Positions 46,366 to 54,834 of a DNA stretch of 63,675 nt are shown in pieces. The notes under the pieces are model-generated. The model was not told the DNA's origin. It searched no databases and worked only from the letters and a program-made list of their open reading frames with translations. How positions within the stretch are numbered: position 1 is the stretch's first letter; every line of letters begins with the position of its first letter. The position numbers were made by a program, and so were the translations under genes. This DNA is from Pontibacter cellulosilyticus (GTDB lineage: Bacteria > Bacteroidota > Bacteroidia > Cytophagales > Hymenobacteraceae), in the NCBI RefSeq assembly GCF_014306105.1, contig NZ_JACRVF010000009.1, positions 1 to 63,675 of the forward strand. Reading direction: 5' to 3'.

Positions 46366-47994
46366 ATGCCGCTACACGTAAACATAGAAGACCTGCTGCA
46401 CCACCGCTCCGTAGAGTCAGACCGCATTGAGTTCAAGGAAGGCTGGAACCCCGATGCCATTTACCGATCCGTCTGCGCCTTTGCCAATGACTTTGACAAT
46501 GCCGGCGGCGGCTACATCATTGTGGGAATCGTGGAGCAGGACGGCGTGGCAAAGCGCCCGGTGAAAGGGCTGGCTTCTGCCGAAATTGCCGAAATACAGA
46601 AGAAGATGATCGGGTTCAACAACCTGATCAGGCCAATCTATAACCCCAAGGTATTCATAGAGGAAGTGGATGGGCAGCAGATCCTTATTATCTGGGTTCC
46701 CGGCGGCTCTAGCCGCCCCTACGAAGTGCCCGAGCAGGTTACCGCCAACCAGAAGAGGTATGCCTACTATGTGCGCCGATACGCAAGCTCCGTCAGGGCA
46801 GACCAGGAGACGCAGCAGGAGCTTATCAGCCTGGCCAACCAGGTTCCCTTCGATGACCGCGCCAACACGCAGGCGAGCCTAGACGACATCTCTATGGTGC
46901 TTGTGGAAGATCATCTAAGGAAGGTCGGCAGCAGGCTACATAATTTGACAGGGATGATGGATAAGGTCGATGTTTTGGAGCAAATGCTACTTATTGAAGG
47001 CCCTCCGGAGCATCGTTTCCCCAGAAATGTGGCCCTGATGATGTTTAACGAGCAGCCTGACAGATTCTTCCCAGCCACCTGGGTGGATGTGGTTTCTTTC
47101 CCGAAAGGGGAGGGCTATCCGGAGTTCACGGAGTTCCCTAGGATAACAGGGCCTGTGCCGTCGATGATCCGCAGGACGCTGGACCTGCTCAAAACGAATT
47201 TCCTTCAGGAAAAGGTCATCAAGCAGCAGGGCAGGGCTGAGTCGGTCCGTATCTCAAACTACCCCTACGCCGCCCTGGAAGAGGCAATCGCCAATGCGCT
47301 TTATCACCGGGACTATCAGGTACGGGAGCAGGTCGAGATACGCATCACACCGACATCCATCGTCATCCTGAATTACGGTGGTCCGGACCGCTCTATCCGG
47401 CAGGAAGACTTGGACACTGGCAAGATCAGGCCGCGGCGCTACCGGAACCGCCGACTGGGCGATTTCCTGAAAGAACTTGACCTGACAGAGGGCAGGGCGA
47501 CGGGCATACCGACCATCAAACGAACGCTTGATGCCAACGGCTCCCCTGAGCCGTCCTTCAGGACTGACGACAGCCGTTCTTTCTTTGAGGTTGAGATCTT
47601 TTGCCATCAGGCTTTCTTAGGTGCAAGCTTAGTCGTTAACGACCAAGGCAGCGACCAAGCTAACGACCAAGCTAAGCACAAACATAAAATTGTGGAAGCT
47701 TTCAGATATGTTACTGGTGCAGATGCAAATTCAGATTTGGAGAGCATGGTAAATGAAATAGGAGAGGAGTTAATGAAGGTGCTAGAGTTTGCAACCAAGC
47801 CAGTAAAGCGAAAAGAGATACTGGAGCAAGGATTGGGATTAGCCAACCACACAGACAACGCAAGAAGGTACTTTGATCCATTGCTTGAGCTAGGCCTACT
47901 GGACCGGACAATCAAGGATAAGTTGAGCAGTCCACAGCAACAGTACTACACAACCGAAAAAGGGAAGGCCTTGATGGAGTATACCTCTAGGTAG
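46366..47994 (+). CDS. AlbA_2/Schlafen-type ATP-binding protein (divergent AAA_4, transcriptional regulator type)
   Basis: A 542-aa protein. The N-terminal AlbA_2 domain shows SDRIEFKEGWNPDAIYRSVCAFANDFDNAGGGYIIVGI (18-60), the signature of this family. The central part has EEAIANALYHRDYQVREQVEIRITPTSIVILNYGGPDRSI (GHKL-like HATPase_c_4). A polar NDQGSDQANDQAK linker leads to a C-terminal winged helix (RKEILEQGLGLANHTDNARRYFDPLLELGLLDRT). Proteins of this class occur in defence islands as stand-alone regulators or effectors. It lies 141 bp upstream of the Argonaute gene; the 3' part is more AT-rich than the 5' part. Confidence 0.82.
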   Translation: MPLHVNIEDLLHHRSVESDRIEFKEGWNPDAIYRSVCAFANDFDNAGGGYIIVGIVEQDGVAKRPVKGLASAEIAEIQKKMIGFNNLIRPIYNPKVFIEEVDGQQILIIWVPGGSSRPYEVPEQVTANQKRYAYYVRRYASSVRADQETQQELISLANQVPFDDRANTQASLDDISMVLVEDHLRKVGSRLHNLTGMMDKVDVLEQMLLIEGPPEHRFPRNVALMMFNEQPDRFFPATWVDVVSFPKGEGYPEFTEFPRITGPVPSMIRRTLDLLKTNFLQEKVIKQQGRAESVRISNYPYAALEEAIANALYHRDYQVREQVEIRITPTSIVILNYGGPDRSIRQEDLDTGKIRPRRYRNRRLGDFLKELDLTEGRATGIPTIKRTLDANGSPEPSFRTDDSRSFFEVEIFCHQAFLGASLVVNDQGSDQANDQAKHKHKIVEAFRYVTGADANSDLESMVNEIGEELMKVLEFATKPVKRKEILEQGLGLANHTDNARRYFDPLLELGLLDRTIKDKLSSPQQQYYTTEKGKALMEYTSR

Positions 47995-48135
47995 TGTGAA
48001 TAAAAGTGTACCTTATAAAGTCAATGCTTAGCAATGCTATGGGGAAAGGCAACTATTTAGAGGCACAATTATCTGCTTAACCCTTACAAAGGATTAAAAC
48101 AAGTAGAAATATATCTTCAATAAGAACTGAAATTG

Positions 48136-50049
48136 ATGGCAGAGATTAAGCTAAACTTTTTACCGATAGAGCAGCGTGACTTCTCATTCCGAGTTTATAG
48201 AAAACTGAGAACAGATACAGTTGTCAATGATGACACGCTCTACACATATTCACTGCCAACTGATAAAAATGCTTCGAGAGATAGAACCGGATATTTGATC
48301 TCGTTTCATCAAAGAGAAGGTTTTGAACCTTACGATGTGTTCTTTTTAGAATCTCGCGATTTAACGAAGAAGCTCTTAACAGTAAAACTAATTGATCAAC
48401 TCCGAAAGAGTTCATCTTTACCGTTTAATCTAGCGGAGTCTAAATATAATGGGGATAGAATTGAGTTTACATTAGATGAGCTCAGCCATGGCCGTAGAGT
48501 CATATTTTTAATGCCCTATTTTTTAGAGTCAAAGGGTAAATATGGGTTTCTTGTTGATTATAAGTTTATTAAAAATGCAGATGTGCCTTTTGATAAAGAA
48601 GTACAAAAGCTAAGCTTAAGTTTAGATAAAGCAGGTAACAGTAACAAGAACTATTACACTGACAAATACCGTCTTTTACAATCTTTTCTTCGAAGCGCTT
48701 ACAATGACTTTCAGAGTTTCCCGATCACCGATGATTTGGAAATAACAGTAAGCCACGCGTTATGTGCCATGCAGTGCATGCAATTAGGAAAAAAGGAATA
48801 CATGTTTCATCATAGCAGTACTTCTTACTCTCAATTTCAGGGTATAAGAAACTACGGCCCCTATAAACGAGTGAGCGCAAGCACGCAGTTTATCTTTATT
48901 TTCGAAGACAAATATAGGTCCTTTGCGAATGATCTATACTTGAGCCTAGTTGGGAAACTTAACCCCGGTACATTTCCAGGACTAGAAATCATGTTTAAGC
49001 TTGATTTTGGACTTGATAGTGTCAAACGTATACAGCTTGAAGATTACAGCAAACAGGCTTTGCTTAAAGCTGTAGAAAAAGTCAAAGACTTTAAGCGACA
49101 GAGCCCCGAAACAAAGTTTATAGGTATCTACATTGAAGATTACTCATCTGAAGACAAGGATGAAACAGCATCAGAGAATTACTACTTTTTGAAGTATCAT
49201 TTTATAAAAGAGAATATTGCACTGCAGGTGGTAAATTACAGGAAACTTGGCGCTAAAAATGCCCTTAAGTGGTCGACATCTAATCTTGCGTTGCAGATAT
49301 TCTCAAAGTTGGGAGGCATTCCTTGGCTAGTAAAGCCAAATAACAGCAACTGCTTGATACTGGGGATAGGCAGTTCACACAAAAGAGATCCTAAAACAAA
49401 AAAGACCACGAAATATTTTGCTTATACAGTTTGCTTGGACTCAAGCGGGCTCTACAAAAGTTTAGATATTTTGGCTGAAGCTGTTGAAGAAGAATCTTAC
49501 TTAGAGCAGTTGAAGAAAAATCTAGTCATCCTTTTACAGTCTGGTAAATTCGATAGCTATAAAACTTGCGTATTACATCTCCCTTTCAAAATTAAACGGT
49601 CTGAAATAAAGGCCTTAACTCAGGCTGTAGAGCAAGTTAAACAGATGAACTTTGTAGCCATAAAAATTAACTTGGATAACAAATTCTTTGGTTATAGCAG
49701 CCATAATACCTTAGTTCCCTATGAGAGTAGCTACGTGCAGCTTTCTAAGAGAGAGTTTCTCATATGGTTCGAAGGACTTCTCTACGGTAAAGAGGTGGTT
49801 GATAAGAGATTGTCCAACCCGGTTCACTTAGAGTTTCTGAATCTTACGGATAATAATGAGCCCAATAGTCGGGATTACCTTCAGGATGTACTGAATTTAT
49901 CGGGTGCAAATTGGAGAGGTTTCAACTCTAGATCAGTTCCAATATCAATCTATTATTCTAAAATCATTACAGAATACACAAAGGCTTTCGAGGAGCTAGA
50001 GGAGTATGACGAAGGGGCCATCTCAAATGACAGACCTTGGTTCTTGTAA
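48136..50049 (+). CDS. Prokaryotic Argonaute (PIWI), catalytically degenerate
   Basis: 637 aa from the ATG at 48136. Residues 1 to about 320 have no recognised motif and would correspond to N/L1/PAZ-like or APAZ-like regions. A MID domain follows (TKFIGIYIEDYSS, YYFLKYHFIKENIALQVVNYRKL with the Y-K...Q guide-5' pocket pattern) and then PIWI (ALQIFSKLGGIPWLV). The first catalytic Asp of the DEDX tetrad is replaced: residue 412 is Gly in LILGIGSSH. It therefore probably binds guide and target without cutting. It is longer than short pAgos (about 450-500 aa) and shorter than typical long ones. The SIR2 gene follows by 11 bp. Confidence 0.85.
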   Translation: MAEIKLNFLPIEQRDFSFRVYRKLRTDTVVNDDTLYTYSLPTDKNASRDRTGYLISFHQREGFEPYDVFFLESRDLTKKLLTVKLIDQLRKSSSLPFNLAESKYNGDRIEFTLDELSHGRRVIFLMPYFLESKGKYGFLVDYKFIKNADVPFDKEVQKLSLSLDKAGNSNKNYYTDKYRLLQSFLRSAYNDFQSFPITDDLEITVSHALCAMQCMQLGKKEYMFHHSSTSYSQFQGIRNYGPYKRVSASTQFIFIFEDKYRSFANDLYLSLVGKLNPGTFPGLEIMFKLDFGLDSVKRIQLEDYSKQALLKAVEKVKDFKRQSPETKFIGIYIEDYSSEDKDETASENYYFLKYHFIKENIALQVVNYRKLGAKNALKWSTSNLALQIFSKLGGIPWLVKPNNSNCLILGIGSSHKRDPKTKKTTKYFAYTVCLDSSGLYKSLDILAEAVEEESYLEQLKKNLVILLQSGKFDSYKTCVLHLPFKIKRSEIKALTQAVEQVKQMNFVAIKINLDNKFFGYSSHNTLVPYESSYVQLSKREFLIWFEGLLYGKEVVDKRLSNPVHLEFLNLTDNNEPNSRDYLQDVLNLSGANWRGFNSRSVPISIYYSKIITEYTKAFEELEEYDEGAISNDRPWFL

Positions 50050-50060
50050 AAACTGTGACT

Positions 50061-51113
50061 ATGGAGATCAAAGGTGAGCATCTGCTCTTTTTATTTGGCG
50101 CTGGTGCCAGCGTAGACGCCAATATTCCTATTTCTAATCACATGGTAACCCATATAGAGAAATTGATTGATGAAAAGGAAGAGTGGCAACAGTATAAGGA
50201 TCTATACTACTATCTAAAAAGTAGTATTCATTACTCTGACGGTATATTTGGTAGATTCGGAGAGACCTTCAATGTAGAGAAACTGCTTGTTGTAATTACA
50301 GAGATAGAGAAACGAGACAAGAATATCATGTATCCCTTCATAGGGGCATGGAATATCCGTCTGTTAGACTTAGCTGGCAGCAATTTTGGCAATATCACAA
50401 AGCTAAAAAACCTGATAAGGAAGCAACTGAATGAGTGGGTGAGAATCAAGAATTATGACAATGCCAGCTATTATGAAGCGTTTGACAGTCTACAAGGGGA
50501 AATAGGCGAACTCATTAAAGTCTTTACTTTGAATTATGATCTGTGTTTTGAAAGAGTAGTAGGTCGAACTCGGAACGTAGAGGTAGGGTTCAATAAAGGA
50601 ACCAGAGATTGGCACTTTTCAAATTTTGAGAATACGGAGGGCAAGCACTTCTTCCTGTACAAGTTGCATGGATCAATTGATTGGTACACAGAGAATGAGA
50701 AGCTCTATATAAGTGATGACCCTGTGGATGATCCGGAACTAATTTTTGGGATACAGCATAAAATGACATCTGTTGATCCCTACTTTTACTATTCATCTGA
50801 ACTTAGAAGGGCCTGCATTAATGATGCAAAGCTGATTGTGACAATTGGGTATTCGTTCGCAGATGAGTATGTCAATGTAATTTTATCACAGGCACTGAAG
50901 CAAAAAAGCCATGTTAGATTGCTTTGTGTAGGACCTGTATGGAACGATGACAAAGAAGCGGAAAGAAAATCTATCGCATTAAAATTATCTTTACCTGAAA
51001 ATACCAATCAGATTATAGTGGAAAGTGAGAAAGCCAAGCCATTTATGGGTAATATTTTAAATAAGGATTATTTAGCTAGTTATATGGCAGAACCTGATAA
51101 TGTACCTTTCTGA
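50061..51113 (+). CDS. Stand-alone SIR2-family effector paired with Argonaute
   Basis: 350 aa from MEIKGEHLLF (50061), 11 bp after the Argonaute stop; an ATG at 50037 would overlap it. It has the NAD-binding GAGAS loop (FLFGAGASVDANIPI, 13-17), TLNYD (156-160) and the likely catalytic His203 in KLHGSIDWY, plus TIGYSFADEYVN, all typical of SIR2 domains in defence NADases. No APAZ domain, second domain or membrane segment is seen. The presumed role is NAD+ depletion when the Argonaute recognises invader nucleic acid, as in known SIR2-Argonaute pairs. Confidence 0.85.
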   Translation: MEIKGEHLLFLFGAGASVDANIPISNHMVTHIEKLIDEKEEWQQYKDLYYYLKSSIHYSDGIFGRFGETFNVEKLLVVITEIEKRDKNIMYPFIGAWNIRLLDLAGSNFGNITKLKNLIRKQLNEWVRIKNYDNASYYEAFDSLQGEIGELIKVFTLNYDLCFERVVGRTRNVEVGFNKGTRDWHFSNFENTEGKHFFLYKLHGSIDWYTENEKLYISDDPVDDPELIFGIQHKMTSVDPYFYYSSELRRACINDAKLIVTIGYSFADEYVNVILSQALKQKSHVRLLCVGPVWNDDKEAERKSIALKLSLPENTNQIIVESEKAKPFMGNILNKDYLASYMAEPDNVPF

Positions 51114-51312
51114 CATATCTTCAATTCTATTTAACATAAGAATAATTATAAGACTTCTTATTATACTTTAATTGAGCGCCTTTTTATCTATTAAGATTTA
51201 AGAAGGTCAAAATCATGTCAACAAAGTATATATGCCTGTTATTGGTATTTGTGCAAGCACCACTTGCATTAAAAGCTATGGGCTATCGTTCAAGGTAAGC
51301 TTTGATGATCAG

Positions 51313-51570
51313 TTAGAGCATCGATGCATCACCTGCAGGTGCTACATCTTCAAACCCTTCGGAAAAGAACTCAGCTAGCGAGATTCCAAAGTAGCGACAA
51401 ACAGCTTCTAAGGTAGAAAGTGTGATGTTGGCCCGTCCTGACTCGAGCCGTGCCAGGTGGATACCCGTATCATGAAAGAAGGCTTCAAGCGTCACCCCTT
51501 TATGCTCTCTGAGTCGCTTAAGGCGTACAGCCGTGGCCTTGATGAGCTGTTCGTTTCTAAGTCTTGCCAT
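51313..51570 (-). CDS. XRE-family HTH repressor
   Basis: 85 aa from MARLRNEQLIKAT (51570; a further ATG at 51600 would place the start directly against the operator). HTH_3: RLKRLREHKGVTLEAFFHDTGIHLARLESGRANITLSTLEAVCRYFGISLAEFF. The divergent gene starts at 51679, and a perfect 30-bp palindrome lies between them. It is likely an autoregulated repressor of the divergent nuclease-like gene. Confidence 0.85.
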   Translation of the reverse strand: MARLRNEQLIKATAVRLKRLREHKGVTLEAFFHDTGIHLARLESGRANITLSTLEAVCRYFGISLAEFFSEGFEDVAPAGDASML

Positions 51571-51601
51571 CCTGGGATGCAAGCTGTAAAAACGTGGCAT
51601 T

Positions 51602-51631
51602 CTTTATAATGACATATATGTCATTATAAAG
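51602..51631. promoter_or_regulatory. Perfect 30-bp palindromic operator
   Basis: The palindrome has no spacer and includes TATAAT on both strands. It sits in the divergent promoter region of the XRE gene and the 51679 gene, so one repressor could control both. Confidence 0.8.
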
Positions 51632-51678
51632 AAGTTGTGCTTATCTTTACAACATGATGCACCCTTAACAGCAAGGAC

Positions 51679-52503
51679 ATGATAACAGAGCAATCTCCAA
51701 GACTGACCTTTAAAAGAAAAAGCCGCAAGCGCATTGAGGAAATGTGCCGGCAGTACTGGACATTTATAAAAACCCAGCAACACGCAACATCTTTTACTTA
51801 TACCTTAGAAGCGCTGGCCAACGAGAATCGCTGCGATGTTACCAGTGTGGAGCACACTGTAGCACTGGCCTGTAAGGCTGAAATCTCATGTAGCCTCTGT
51901 CATAGCCTTATGCTTGTTGCTAATCGCCGGAAGTTGATTGCTTTGCGCGCAGCAGGCGAACATGCCGTAAACTGCGACGACTGTACTGACTACTTGCGTG
52001 TCAACTACAAGAGTTTGTTTGACCTGGAACAACAACCTGCCTATACGAGGCCAGTCATTAATGTTAACCACCCGAAGCACGCTTTTTTCGGCAAGCTGCT
52101 AAGTTATTTCCCAAGAGTATATCCGAACCTGGCGCCCTCTACCTTCATTCATCATCGTTCCCCTGTCTATCCTACCAAGGACGATGCATGGTTTGATTAT
52201 TTTCTGAAGACCAGGGTAACTTTTACCATCTGTAATGCTAAAAATGAGCCAATAGCCATCATAGATTGGCCATCGGGTGAAGGGGAGAATTCCAAAGAAA
52301 CGATGATGAATTATAAGCGGCGCCTGATGCTAAAGTCTGGTATTAAGTATTATGTCTTTCCAAATGACGAACATACCTTTTTAGCTGAGGCTGAAACACT
52401 AAGAATGCGTTGTTTTCTTTCAGTACTTCCTCATAGCTTGGAAGATATACTTTCAGCCACTCAAAAAAGAGAAATCCTATTTTACCAGCTGCCACAGAAT
52501 TAA
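51679..52503 (+). CDS. Hypothetical Cys-containing protein, PD-(D/E)XK/DUF2726-like C-terminus
   Basis: A 274-aa protein. It has CSLCHSLML and CDDC motifs in the N-terminal half and, near the C-terminus, a pattern of DDAWFDYFLKTRV...FTICNAKNEPIAIIDWPSGEGE...YKRRLMLKSGIKYYVFPNDE that resembles DUF2726-like nuclease folds. The usual Glu-x-Lys is not obvious (IIDW), so activity is doubtful. Controlled from the shared operator with the XRE gene. It could be a toxin or defence effector of this XRE-regulated unit. Confidence 0.5.
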   Translation: MITEQSPRLTFKRKSRKRIEEMCRQYWTFIKTQQHATSFTYTLEALANENRCDVTSVEHTVALACKAEISCSLCHSLMLVANRRKLIALRAAGEHAVNCDDCTDYLRVNYKSLFDLEQQPAYTRPVINVNHPKHAFFGKLLSYFPRVYPNLAPSTFIHHRSPVYPTKDDAWFDYFLKTRVTFTICNAKNEPIAIIDWPSGEGENSKETMMNYKRRLMLKSGIKYYVFPNDEHTFLAEAETLRMRCFLSVLPHSLEDILSATQKREILFYQLPQN

Positions 52504-52670
52504 TACTGTCACTCCGATTATCTCTATCCTGAAAACTGCGGGTGATCAATTACTGCTCTATATATAAGACAAACCGCAGGATTGTCTAGGTTATTACTGT
52601 CATGTAGTCAGTATTATTTAAGTTGAATATTCCAGTGATTAAACTTCATAGCATGAGCGATAGATTAGGG

Positions 52671-52713
52671 GTATTTAAGCATTTGCTTAAATACTTAAAA
52701 TGAGCTACCTTTG
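52671..52713 (+). promoter_or_regulatory. mer promoter with ArsR-type operator
   Basis: TTTG (52682-52685), a 20-nt spacer and TACCTTTG (52706-52713) fit the Bacteroidota sigma factor consensus exactly. A 24-bp dyad GTATTTAAGCA-TT-TGCTTAAATAC (52671-52694) covers the -33 box, in the 12-2-12 style of ArsR/SmtB operators. The start codon is 36 bp downstream. Confidence 0.9.
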
Positions 52714-52748
52714 AACAGTTTTGTCTTTAAAAGATAAATGTTCAGCAT

Positions 52749-53132
52749 ATGAAGCAAAAGAAACAAACAGCATGCATTAGAGTTTTTGCCAATGAAAAAC
52801 AGCTCAACTCCTGTAAGCGCAGAATGGAAGAACTAAGAGATCCTTTGGGGTCTGTCGCCAGCGCTTTGAACCTGGCAGGAAACGAGGTTCGCCTTAAAAT
52901 GCTGTTTTTACTGAAGGAAGAAGGCGAATTATGCCCCTGCGATCTAAGCGACATTCTCTCTATGTCCGTCCCAGCTGTTTCCCAGCACTTGCGCAAGCTC
53001 AAGGATGGTGATTTAGTCACCACGAAAAAGATAGCTCAAACAGTTTTCTATGCACTCACCCCCGAATCAGAGATATTACTCCAGCCACATTTTGACTTCT
53101 TTACAAACCAAACCGTTAAGAGCGCTTTATGA
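52749..53132 (+). CDS. ArsR/SmtB-family metal-responsive repressor
   Basis: A 127-aa winged-helix repressor: LRDPLGSVASALNLAGNEVRLKMLFLLKEEGELCPCDLSDILSMSVPAVSQHLRKLKDGDLVTTKKIAQTVFYAL. The ELCPCDL motif (Cys62, Cys64) is the alpha3 metal-thiolate site of ArsR-type sensors. It lies first in the mercury operon, where the operator at 52671-52694 overlaps the promoter, so Hg(II) binding probably releases it. Its last codons overlap the merTP start by ATGA. Confidence 0.92.
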   Translation: MKQKKQTACIRVFANEKQLNSCKRRMEELRDPLGSVASALNLAGNEVRLKMLFLLKEEGELCPCDLSDILSMSVPAVSQHLRKLKDGDLVTTKKIAQTVFYALTPESEILLQPHFDFFTNQTVKSAL

Positions 53133-53767
53133 AAACCCAAGAAAACTCCCTGAAAAGCAGTGGTGCACCTACCGAAAAGATATGGCTTGGCACCAGTCTA
53201 GTTGCGGCTTTGGGTGCTTCCCTATGCTGTATTACGCCTCTAGTGGCGTTAGTTGCCGGTACTACCAGTAGTTTAGCTGTCTCCTTTTCCTGGCTGGAGC
53301 CGTTGCGCCCTTACCTTATTGGATTGACAACACTTGTGCTGGCCTTTGCGTGGTATCAAAAACTCATGCCGAGCAAACAAGTTGACTGTGATTGCAAAAC
53401 GAACCTTAAATCAAATTTTATGCAAAGCAAAACCTTTTTATTCCTAGTGTCTCTTTTTGCCGCAGCCATGCTGGCATTTCCTTCCTATGCGCAAATATTT
53501 TACCCACAATTACAAGGACAGCAAACAACTGCTGATAAATCAAATGTGCAAATTGTGGAAATTAAAATTAAGGGCATGACCTGTGCTGGTTGTGAAGGTC
53601 ATGTAAACAGTGAAGTAAATAAGCTAGCGGGTATTTTAAAGGTAGAAACTTCTTATGCCGATGGTAACACGCTGGTCAAGTTTGACAAGACCAAAACAGA
53701 CGTAAAGCAGATTGAGAAAGCTGTAAGCGCCACAGGCTACAAAGTAACTCAAGTTAATCTGAAATAA
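53129..53767 (+). CDS. merTP: MerTP mercuric transport fusion protein
   Basis: A 212-aa protein. The N-terminal MerT part has three membrane helices with the vicinal Cys33-Cys34 (GASLCCITPLVALV) that pass Hg(II), and DCDC near residue 87. A second hydrophobic segment (about 102-120) and a periplasmic MerP/HMA domain follow, with GMTCAGCEGH (Cys152, Cys155). It imports Hg(II) from the periplasm. The ATG overlaps the ArsR stop, so it is translationally coupled. No merA is present on the plasmid. Confidence 0.92.
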   Translation: MKTQENSLKSSGAPTEKIWLGTSLVAALGASLCCITPLVALVAGTTSSLAVSFSWLEPLRPYLIGLTTLVLAFAWYQKLMPSKQVDCDCKTNLKSNFMQSKTFLFLVSLFAAAMLAFPSYAQIFYPQLQGQQTTADKSNVQIVEIKIKGMTCAGCEGHVNSEVNKLAGILKVETSYADGNTLVKFDKTKTDVKQIEKAVSATGYKVTQVNLK

Positions 53768-53768
53768 A

Positions 53769-53981
53769 ATGTCTGCTACTATACGAGTATCTACCATTAC
53801 CTGCCCTAGTTGCGGGCACCAGAAAGAAGAGCAAATGCCTACAGACGCTTGCCAGTACTTCTATCAATGCCAACAATGTGACGTTATTTTGAAGCCCAAG
53901 CCGGGAGATTGTTGCGTGTTTTGCAGCTACGGCACCGTACCGTGCCCACCTATCCAAGAAGACAAAAGCTGCTGTAGATAA
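53769..53981 (+). CDS. GDCCVxC-domain small protein
   Basis: 70 aa with the motif GDCCVFCSYGTVPCPP and a CPSCG...CQQC pair, the signature of the GDCCVxC family (some members are selenoproteins; this one uses Cys). Encoded in mercury operons after MerT-type genes in Bacteroidota. It starts 1 bp after the merTP stop. Probable role in Hg handling; details unknown. Confidence 0.85.
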   Translation: MSATIRVSTITCPSCGHQKEEQMPTDACQYFYQCQQCDVILKPKPGDCCVFCSYGTVPCPPIQEDKSCCR

Positions 53982-54224
53982 GCCTTCCCAAACGGCAATA
54001 AAGCCACCTTCGAACAGTAGGTTTTAATATAGCTTTCCTATTGGCTTTCGCTGATTTGTGCAAAAATAAAGACAATCAATAGGTGGAGGCAATCAGAAAG
54101 AACTTCCCTCTATTTACTGATTACAAGCATCTTATGAACGTCTGGCACGATAAAGAGAGAGCAACACTCCATAAATATGTAAAAGTTTTTTAGAATTCTG
54201 TAAAAATAATTACGCGTTTGCTCC

Positions 54225-54232
54225 TACCTTTG
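54225..54232 (+). promoter_or_regulatory. -7 box TACCTTTG of the copper efflux operon
   Basis: A perfect TAnnTTTG box 19 bp before the ATG of the 54252 gene; the -33 TTTG is not at the ideal distance, so strength is uncertain. Confidence 0.55.
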
Positions 54233-54251
54233 CCGTAGCGTAACTATAACC

Positions 54252-54680
54252 ATGAAGCTACTTAAGCGGATCCTATTACTCACCCTAGCCCTGCTGGTGC
54301 TCGTCTCCTCGACAGGCATTTCGGTGGGCATGCACTTGTGCAGCGGGGAGTTAGAAGATCTTGCCTTCTTTGGGGCTAAAGCAGATTGCCCGATGGAGCA
54401 GGAAAAAGAAACGCTGCCACCCTGCCACCAGGTTCCTGCCTCAGCTGCTGCTGAATGCTGCGACGACCATACACTGGTTTTCGAGCATGATAATGCAACT
54501 CCCGATTCAAAACCGCTTTTACTTACCAAAACCCTGGACCTGAAATTTGTAGCCGCTTTTAAAGTCGTTATACTTCAGTTCTTCACTCTTGAGGCTGATC
54601 CTAAGCCTGCTTACGCTTTCTACGAAGCTCCCCCACTGGCTCGCGACATACCGGTGCTGGTGCAATCCTTCCTGCTATAA
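54252..54680 (+). CDS. HYC_CC_PP family protein
   Basis: A 142-aa protein with a signal peptide and the three family landmarks: VGMHLCSGEL at about 25-34 (HxC position), ECCDDH at about 72 (CC) and EAPPLARDIPVLVQSFLL at the C-terminus (PP). Such proteins precede CusA-type genes in Bacteroidota and are thought to bind metal in the periplasm. It is the first gene of the copper/silver efflux operon. Confidence 0.85.
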   Translation: MKLLKRILLLTLALLVLVSSTGISVGMHLCSGELEDLAFFGAKADCPMEQEKETLPPCHQVPASAAAECCDDHTLVFEHDNATPDSKPLLLTKTLDLKFVAAFKVVILQFFTLEADPKPAYAFYEAPPLARDIPVLVQSFLL

Positions 54681-54834
54681 CCTTTACTTTCCGGATGCTA
54701 TCGTTTGGCTGGCGTAGCTGTGTCTTTTCCGGAGGCTAGCGGCTACTATGCCTATACTTTCTTCTTCGGCATCCCTTCTTACTTGTCATTTTACTGTGAC
54801 ACCTCATTATTTGTTAAGGTTTATTTAAACTTAC

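Noticed and set aside
51219..51299. Short ORF containing VFVQAPLALKA, similar to the VQAPLAQI motif of the DUF1016 remnant at 36,715
   Set aside because: The match spans under 20 bases and could be chance; too short to call a second remnant.
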